From RYN-133 sp963785425 (GTDB lineage: Bacteria > Actinomycetota > Actinomycetes > Mycobacteriales > Jatrophihabitantaceae), in contig CAWAVG010000004.1 of NCBI GenBank assembly GCA_963785425.1, positions 1,178,001 to 1,242,000 of the forward strand: a stretch of DNA of 64,000 bases, written 5' to 3'. The position numbers were made by a program, and so were the translations under genes. Within the stretch, counting starts at the first letter, position 1, and every line of letters begins with the position of its first letter. The notes under the pieces are model-generated. The model was not told the DNA's origin. It saw nothing but the letters and a program-made list of their open reading frames with translations, and searched no databases. Positions 58,992-64,000 of this stretch are shown here, one piece after another.

Positions 58992-60191
58992 TCACAGCTC
59001 GGCCAATAGCGAGATCGGCGACTCGACGCAGTCGGCCACGAACCGCAGGAAGCCGCCGGCCGTGCCGCCGTCGCAGGCACGGTGGTCGAAGGCCAGTGTC
59101 AGCTCGGTCACCTTCCGCACCGCGAGCTCGCCGTCGAGAACCCATGGCCGGTCGATGATCCGTCCGATGCCCAGGATCGCCACCTCGGGGTGATTGATGA
59201 TGGCGGCCGACCCGTCGACCCCGAACACGCCGTAGTTGTTCACCGTGAACGTGCCGCCGCTCGTCTCGGCCGGAGTCAGCTTGCCGTCGCGAGCCTGGCC
59301 GGTGAGCCGGGCGAGGTCGCCGGCGAGGCGGCGCATCGACAACTGCTGGGCGTCGTGGACGACCGGGACGACGAGCCCGCGCGGGGTCTGTGCCGCGAAG
59401 CCCAGGTGCACCGACGTGGGCAGCACCAGTTCGTCGTTCTCGATGCGTCCGTTGAGCTCCGGGTAGCGACGCAGGCCGGCGATCACGAAGCGCGCCAGCA
59501 GCGCAAGCACGCCCACCGGCTCTTCGGGACGGCGCGCGTTAATGGCTGCGCGTGCCGCGAGCAGTTCGGTGGCGTCGACGTCGACCCACACCGTCGCCTC
59601 AGGGATCTCGCGCCGCGACGTGGACAGTTTGTCCGCCATCGCCTTGCGCACGCCCTGGATCGGGATGCGCTGTACGTCCGGTTCGGTGCGTGGCGCCTGC
59701 AGTGCGATCTCGACGTCGCGACGCATGATCAGCCCGCCCGGGCCTGTCCCACTGACGGCGGCGAGATCGAGGTCCGCGTCGCGGGCCATCTTGCGCACGA
59801 GCGGCGAAACCACCGCCACCCGTCCACTTTTGGCGGCAGGACCCGGTATATCGGGCTCGTCCGCCAAAACCGGAGCGGGACGGCGGGACCGGCGCCGGGC
59901 GGCGGACGTGCCGTACCCGATCAGCACGTTGCCGCTGTACTCGGAGCTCTCGGCAGCAGCCTCGCCGACCGTGATCAACGGAGCGCCGACCGTGACGGTG
60001 TCGCCGACCTTGGCGTGCAGTTCGGCGACCGTGCCGGCATAGGGGACGGGTACCTCGACCGATGCCTTGGCGGTCTCGACCTCGACGACCACCTGATCGA
60101 CCGCGACCGTGTCGCCGACCCCGACGTGCCAGGCCACGATCTCGGCCTCGGTCAGTCCCTCGCCGAGGTCGGGCAGCCGGAACTCGCTCAC
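58992..60191 (-). CDS. bkdC: dihydrolipoamide acyltransferase (E2), branched-chain 2-oxoacid dehydrogenase
   Basis: 399-aa E2. Lipoyl domain with lipoyl-Lys in VEVETAKASVEVPVPYAGTV near residue 42, a linker, peripheral-subunit-binding domain SPLVRKMARDADLDLAAVSG near 130, and catalytic domain with DHRACDGGTAGGFLRFVAD near 366 (HRxxxDG-type). It passes the acyl group from E1 to CoA. GTG 60191 overlaps the E1beta stop by 4 bp. Single lipoyl domain. With E1alpha and E1beta upstream, the operon fits branched-chain 2-oxoacid (or pyruvate) oxidation; the order alpha, beta, E2 without E3 is usual. Ends 41 bp from the convergent secreted-protein gene. Confidence 0.92.
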   Translation of the reverse strand: MSEFRLPDLGEGLTEAEIVAWHVGVGDTVAVDQVVVEVETAKASVEVPVPYAGTVAELHAKVGDTVTVGAPLITVGEAAAESSEYSGNVLIGYGTSAARRRSRRPAPVLADEPDIPGPAAKSGRVAVVSPLVRKMARDADLDLAAVSGTGPGGLIMRRDVEIALQAPRTEPDVQRIPIQGVRKAMADKLSTSRREIPEATVWVDVDATELLAARAAINARRPEEPVGVLALLARFVIAGLRRYPELNGRIENDELVLPTSVHLGFAAQTPRGLVVPVVHDAQQLSMRRLAGDLARLTGQARDGKLTPAETSGGTFTVNNYGVFGVDGSAAIINHPEVAILGIGRIIDRPWVLDGELAVRKVTELTLAFDHRACDGGTAGGFLRFVADCVESPISLLAEL

Positions 60192-61201
60192 TGCGCCCGT
60201 TCCCACTGAAGCCGCTCGACCGCGTCGAGGATGCGGTCGACACTGGGCAGATGGTGCTCCTCGAGCATCGGCGGCGGGTACGGGATGTCGAGGCCGGTCA
60301 CGCGCAGGATCGGCGCCTCGAGGTGATGGAAACACTGCTCGGTGATGCGTGCAGCGACCTCCGCGCCGTAACCGCCGAAGCCGGACGCCTCGTGCACCAC
60401 GATCGCGCGACCGGTATGGCGCACCGACTCGCACACTGTCGCGTCGTCGAACGGGGCGAGGCTGCGCAGATCGACAACCTCGAGGTCGTAACCTTCGTCC
60501 TTCGCCGCCTCGGCGGCTTCGAGCGCGGTGGCGACCAACCCGCCATAGGTGATCACCGTGACGTCGCTGCCGGGGCGGCGCACGACGGCTTTGTCGATCT
60601 CCGGGCCGTCGATCGTGAGAGGCTCGCTCGACTTCGACCAGTAACGCCGCTTCGGCTCGAGGAACACGACAGGGTCGGGCGAGTCAATCGCCTGTCGCAG
60701 CAGCCGATACGCGTCGGCGGGCGTACCAGGCGTGACGACCCGCAGGCCGGGCGTGTGCGTGTAGTAGGCCTCGGACGAGTCGCAGTGGTGCTCGACGCCG
60801 CCGATGCCGCCACCGTAAGGAATCCTGATGACCACCGGCAGCGTGATCGCGCCGCGCGTGCGGTTGTGCAGCTTGGCCAGATGGCTGGTGATCTGCTCGA
60901 AGGCGGGGTAGGCGAAGGCGTCGAATTGCATCTCGACCACGGGGCGCATGCCGCCCATGGCCATGCCGATCGCCGTGCCGACGATGCCCGCCTCGGCGAG
61001 GGGCGTGTCGAACACGCGCACGTCGCCGAATCGCCTGGCGAGCCCGTCCGTGACCCGGAATACGCCGCCGAGCGTGCCGACATCCTCGCCGAACACCAGC
61101 ACCGACGGGTCGTCGGCCAGCGCGTCGGCGAGCGCGCGGTTCAGTGCGCCGGCCATTGTCACCGTCTCTACGGCGGTCGGGGCGTCGAGCACGTCGGTCA
61201 T
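60188..61201 (-). CDS. bkdB: 2-oxoacid dehydrogenase E1 component, beta subunit
   Basis: 337-aa E1beta. TPP-proximal motifs: LVFGEDVGTLGGVFRVTDGL near residue 34, FDTPLAEAGIVGTAIGMAMG near 63, FDAFAYPAFEQITSHLAKLH near 92 with acid-base residues, and YGGGIGGVEHHCDSSEAYYT near 126. C-terminal transketolase domain with VITYGGLVATALEAAEAAKD. Pairs with the alpha subunit to form the TPP-dependent decarboxylase. ATG 61201 overlaps the E1alpha stop (ATGA). Overlap with both neighbours shows one operon. Confidence 0.92.
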   Translation of the reverse strand: MTDVLDAPTAVETVTMAGALNRALADALADDPSVLVFGEDVGTLGGVFRVTDGLARRFGDVRVFDTPLAEAGIVGTAIGMAMGGMRPVVEMQFDAFAYPAFEQITSHLAKLHNRTRGAITLPVVIRIPYGGGIGGVEHHCDSSEAYYTHTPGLRVVTPGTPADAYRLLRQAIDSPDPVVFLEPKRRYWSKSSEPLTIDGPEIDKAVVRRPGSDVTVITYGGLVATALEAAEAAKDEGYDLEVVDLRSLAPFDDATVCESVRHTGRAIVVHEASGFGGYGAEVAARITEQCFHHLEAPILRVTGLDIPYPPPMLEEHHLPSVDRILDAVERLQWERAQ

Positions 61202-62289
61202 CGGTTCAGCTCCTCGCGGAGGGCGGCCTGCTGGCGCTTCAGAGCGCGCGTCGGCGCGGCATAGACATGCTCGAACAACTCGTCGGGTCGCGGTGTCACG
61301 TCCTGGTTCATGCGCGTGCGTGTCTGGTCGGCGAAGCGCTCCGCCTCGGCCGCGATGGCGCCCGCCGCCGCGTCGTCGAGTGCGCCGCACGAGCGCAGGT
61401 AGGTCTCGAGACGCGCCAGGGGATCGCGCGCCAGCCACCGCTGCACCTCGTCGTTGTCGCGGTAGCGGGTCGCGTCGTCGGCGTTCGTGTGAGCCTCGAT
61501 GCGGTACGTGACCCCCTCGATGAGCGTGGGCCCGCCCCCGTTGCGCGCAGTCTCGAGAGCGTCATGCACCGTGATGTAGACCTGCGCCGCGTCATTGCCG
61601 TCGATCAGCTTGCCGGGCATGCCGTACCCGATCGCCTTGTGCGCCAGCGACGGCGCGGCGGTCTGCTTGGCCAGCGGCACGCTGATGGCGAAACCGTTGT
61701 TCTGCACCAGGAACACCACGGGCGCCTTCCACACGGCTGCGAAGTTGAGCGCCTCGTGGGTGTCGCCCTCGCTGGTCGCACCGTCCCCGAGCAGCACGAG
61801 CACGGCGGTGTCGTCGCCCTTGAGCCGCGCCGCGTGCGCCAGGCCGACTGCGTGCAACGTGTTCGTCGCGAGCGGTGTGCACTGCGGGGCGACGCGGTAC
61901 GCGAACGGGTCGTAGCCGCAGTGCCAGTCACCGCGCAGCAGCGACAGCGCCTCGACCGGGTCGACGTCCCGGGTGACGATCGCGACCGAGTCGCGGTAGG
62001 TGGGGAACAGCCAGTCGTTCTCGCGCAGTGCCAGCACCGCCCCGATCTCGCACGCCTCCTGCCCGCGCGAGGACGGGTACACGGCGAGCCGGCCCTGCTT
62101 GGTCAAGGCGGTGGCCTGGGCGTCGAAGCGGCGCCCGATGACCATGCGGCGGTACAACTCGCGCAGCACGTCGATCTCGGGCAGGGCAGCGGTGCCGGTA
62201 GGGGTGCCGTCCGCGTCGATCAGCGCGGCCGGACAAAGGTCGGGCGGCTGCAGCGCGGGCGGGGCGGTCGGCTCGTCGAGCAGGGACAA
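61198..62289 (-). CDS. bkdA: 2-oxoacid dehydrogenase E1 component, alpha subunit
   Basis: 363-aa E1alpha. TPP/Mg motif LGDGATSEGDTHEALNFAAV near residue 165 ending NNGFAIS; N-terminal RRMVIGRRFDAQATALTKQG; YRIEAHTNADDATRY near 266 holds the phosphorylation-loop-like segment. Substrate class: branched-chain 2-oxoacid or pyruvate; the acidic ADD/TRYR loop suits the branched-chain type. Start is TTG 62289 (TTG TCC CTG CTC) because AAAGGAG lies 6-7 nt upstream and there is no ATG or GTG in range. First gene of the operon. Divergent Lrp regulator probably controls it. Confidence 0.92.
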   Translation of the reverse strand: MSLLDEPTAPPALQPPDLCPAALIDADGTPTGTAALPEIDVLRELYRRMVIGRRFDAQATALTKQGRLAVYPSSRGQEACEIGAVLALRENDWLFPTYRDSVAIVTRDVDPVEALSLLRGDWHCGYDPFAYRVAPQCTPLATNTLHAVGLAHAARLKGDDTAVLVLLGDGATSEGDTHEALNFAAVWKAPVVFLVQNNGFAISVPLAKQTAAPSLAHKAIGYGMPGKLIDGNDAAQVYITVHDALETARNGGGPTLIEGVTYRIEAHTNADDATRYRDNDEVQRWLARDPLARLETYLRSCGALDDAAAGAIAAEAERFADQTRTRMNQDVTPRPDELFEHVYAAPTRALKRQQAALREELNR

Positions 62290-62397
62290 CGCTGTCTCCT
62301 TTCGGTAGACAAATAGTGCCCGTTGCGCGGGCCATCTGTGTGTACGCGGTGCGACTTGCGAGACAATCGGTCGCTGCTAGGGCTACCGTTCGTACGT

Positions 62398-62883
62398 ATG
62401 GCAGTCCAGGGCTCCGCTGCACCCGGTGCGGACGGACAGATGGCCGCCCTCGACGACACCGATCGCGGCATCGTCGACGCGCTGGTCGCCGACGGACGGC
62501 TGTCGATGCGCGCCCTCGCCGAGCGGCTGCACATCTCGCGGGCCGGGGTCTACGCCCGCGTCGAGCGGCTCGAACGCGACGGCGTGATCACCGGGTACAG
62601 CGCGGTCGTCGACCAGCGCCGCTACGGCCGTCCTCTGTCGGCGTACGTGAACCTGAAGGTCGCCCAGCAGTCGTGGAAGGCGCTCGGCTCGCGGCTGCTC
62701 GCCATCGACGACGTCGAACACGCGACGCTGGTGTCGGGCGAGTACGACATCGTGTTGCTCGTGCGCACCCGCGACGTGGGCACGCTGCGCGACCTCGTCC
62801 TCAACCGCTTGCAGGACATGCCCGAGGTGCTGTCGACCGAAACGCTGTTGATCTTCGACGACCTCGTCGCCGCCCCGTCCTGA
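62398..62883 (+). CDS. bkdR: Lrp/AsnC family transcriptional regulator
   Basis: 161-aa regulator. HTH: LDDTDRGIVDALVADGRLSM and ALAERLHISRAGVYARVERL near residue 40, RAM domain SAYVNLKVAQQSWKALGSRL near 81 and LVSGEYDIVLLVRTRDVGTL near 112. Divergent to the bkd operon, the usual place for a branched-chain-amino-acid-responsive regulator. ATG 62398; region 62290-62397 contains both promoters and the GCCCG/CGGGC hairpin. The gene symbol is by context. The family A palindrome begins 2 bp after its stop. Confidence 0.87.
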   Translation: MAVQGSAAPGADGQMAALDDTDRGIVDALVADGRLSMRALAERLHISRAGVYARVERLERDGVITGYSAVVDQRRYGRPLSAYVNLKVAQQSWKALGSRLLAIDDVEHATLVSGEYDIVLLVRTRDVGTLRDLVLNRLQDMPEVLSTETLLIFDDLVAAPS

Positions 62884-62884
62884 C

Positions 62885-62945
62885 CGCTTCTGGTACCGAA
62901 CCGCCGATTTCGGCGTCGATTTCCGGTGGTTCGATACCAGAAGCG
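62885..62945. repeat. nested inverted repeat, family A copy 2
   Basis: CGCTTCTGGTACCGAACC (62885-62902) and GGTTCGATACCAGAAGCG (62928-62945) pair with one mismatch; the arms are the same as at 7572-7631 apart from two bases. Inner dyad GCCGA/TCGGC present. Starts 2 bp after the Lrp stop codon. Confidence 0.85.
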
Positions 62946-62988
62946 CGAGGGCGGCGATTCGGTTGCGGGACGTAACTAGGCTCAGGGC

Positions 62989-64000
62989 GTGACTTCAGGC
63001 GGAGCCGCCCGCACGTCCATCCTCACCGTCGACGACGATCCCGGCGTCTCGCGCGCGGTCGCTCGCGACCTGCGCCGGCGCTACGGCGACACGCACCGCA
63101 TCGTGCGCGCCGAGTCGGGCGAGCAAGCCCTCGAGGCGCTGCGCGAGATGAAGCTGCGTGGTGACATGGTGGCAGTGCTGCTCGCCGACTACCGCATGCC
63201 GCAGATGAGCGGCCTCGAGTTCCTCGAGGCGGCGATGGACATCTATCCCGCCGCGCGCCGCGTGCTGCTGACCGCGTACGCCGACACGGGCGCGGCGATC
63301 GACGCGATCAACGTCGTCGACCTCGACTACTACCTGCTCAAGCCGTGGGACCCGCCGGAGGAGAAGCTCTACCCGGTCATCGACGCGCAGCTGGAGGGGT
63401 GGTCGCAGGCCGATCATCGCCCGGTGCGCGAGACGAAGGTGGTGGGGCACCGTTGGTCGGCGCGGTCGTCGCAGGTGCGCGAGTTCCTCGCCCGCAACCA
63501 GGTGCCCTACCGCTGGTACACCTCCGATTCGCCAGAGGGCAAGCGTCTGCTCGACGCCGCCGAGGCCGATGCCCGCGAGATCCCGCTCGTCATCACCCCG
63601 GACGGCACCGCGCTGCGCACCCCGTCCGATTCCGAGCTGGCCCAACACGTCGGGCTCGCCACCGTCCCGGCCGAGGACTTCTACGACCTCGTCGTGGTCG
63701 GCGGCGGGCCCGCCGGGCTCGGCTCGGCGGTGTACGGCGCGTCCGAGGGCTTACGGACGGTCCTGGTCGAGCGGACGGCGACCGGAGGGCAGGCCGGGCA
63801 GAGCTCGCGCATCGAGAACTACCTCGGCTTCCCTGACGGCGTATCAGGCGCGCAGCTGACCGAGCGCGCCCGGCGCCAGGCCGTGAAGTTCGGCGCCGAG
63901 CTGATCACCACCCGCGATGTCACGGCGCTCGAGGTCAACGGCGCCGGACGCACGGTGCGCTTCGCCGACGGCGGCTCGATCGACGCGCAGACGGTCATCC
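62989..64000 (+). CDS. response regulator / thioredoxin-reductase fusion (partial at window end)
   Basis: At least 337 codons, open at the right edge. REC domain residues 1-125: ILTVDDDPGVSRAVARDLRR, phospho-acceptor LLADYRMPQMSGLEF near 61, and LTAYAD with LLKPWDPPEEKLY. Then a glutaredoxin-like fold from about 145 to 220 (VGHRWSARSSQVREFLARNQ, REIPLVITPDGTALRTPSDS), then thioredoxin-reductase FAD domain FYDLVVVGGGPAGLGSAVYG near 230 and GGQAGQSSRIENYLGFP near 265. No phospho-transfer partner kinase in the window. GTG 62989 starts with GACTTCAGG; a TAACTA -10 lies 10 bp before, so the message may be leaderless. Known as a fused family in actinobacteria. Confidence 0.88.
   Translation, partial: MTSGGAARTSILTVDDDPGVSRAVARDLRRRYGDTHRIVRAESGEQALEALREMKLRGDMVAVLLADYRMPQMSGLEFLEAAMDIYPAARRVLLTAYADTGAAIDAINVVDLDYYLLKPWDPPEEKLYPVIDAQLEGWSQADHRPVRETKVVGHRWSARSSQVREFLARNQVPYRWYTSDSPEGKRLLDAAEADAREIPLVITPDGTALRTPSDSELAQHVGLATVPAEDFYDLVVVGGGPAGLGSAVYGASEGLRTVLVERTATGGQAGQSSRIENYLGFPDGVSGAQLTERARRQAVKFGAELITTRDVTALEVNGAGRTVRFADGGSIDAQTVI

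Overview
The window is 64 kb of very GC-rich chromosomal DNA from an actinobacterium. Evidence: GC-rich codon third positions, many GTG and TTG starts, 4-bp start/stop overlaps, paired LytR-CpsA-Psr proteins, coenzyme F420 genes, a WhiB regulator, a SARP/AfsR-type regulator and an actinobacterial Tad pilus locus. The block O-methyltransferase / sigE / anti-sigma / htrA / tatB / mrp has the order known from mycobacteria. A member of the Frankiales/Jatrophihabitantales-like group is plausible but is only inference. There are no rRNA or tRNA genes, CRISPR arrays, transposases or phage genes that I can support.

Layout. 0-8.5 kb: HAD phosphatase, a TIGR03089-type protein, two LCP wall-polymer ligases, a SpoIID/LytB protein, a cytidylyltransferase-like enzyme, an AlkA-type glycosylase and a serine hydrolase. 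8.5-11.2 kb: F420 block (DUF4031, cofD, and cofE fused to a Nudix-like domain). 11.2-18 kb: envelope-stress and Tat block. 18-26.3 kb: MarR with AzlC/AzlD, a spermidine-synthase-like membrane protein, several uncharacterised proteins, DUF1003, a PRC/MgtE_N/CBS protein, a CitE-like lyase, and VOC and DinB proteins. 26.3-38.7 kb: CocE-type hydrolase, acyl-CoA dehydrogenase, acyltransferase-SGNH protein, two MFS exporters, an FAD oxidoreductase, rhodanese and a PEP-mutase-like protein. 38.7-45.7 kb: repeat array, gene remnants, a whiB gene with an excellent promoter, a large LuxR regulator, a MalY/PatB enzyme and a hemerythrin. 45.8-50.3 kb: seven-gene tad locus. 50.4-59 kb: small membrane peptides, two large secreted proteins and a 973-aa SARP regulator. 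59-62.9 kb: E1alpha-E1beta-E2 branched-chain 2-oxoacid dehydrogenase operon with a divergent Lrp regulator. 63-64 kb: a response-regulator/thioredoxin-reductase fusion cut by the window edge.

Two genome-level features stand out. (1) At least four kinds of intergenic repeat with nested inverted or tandem structure sit directly after stop codons: near 7.6 and 62.9 kb; 16.8, 26.3 and 32.0 kb; 38.7 kb; and 50.3 kb. In two of them the stop codon of the upstream gene lies inside the first repeat unit. (2) At least ten frame breaks interrupt seven otherwise well-conserved genes. Such a density suggests uncorrected single-base indels in the assembly more than true gene decay, although two real-looking gene remnants (39.6 kb and 37.7 kb) are also present.
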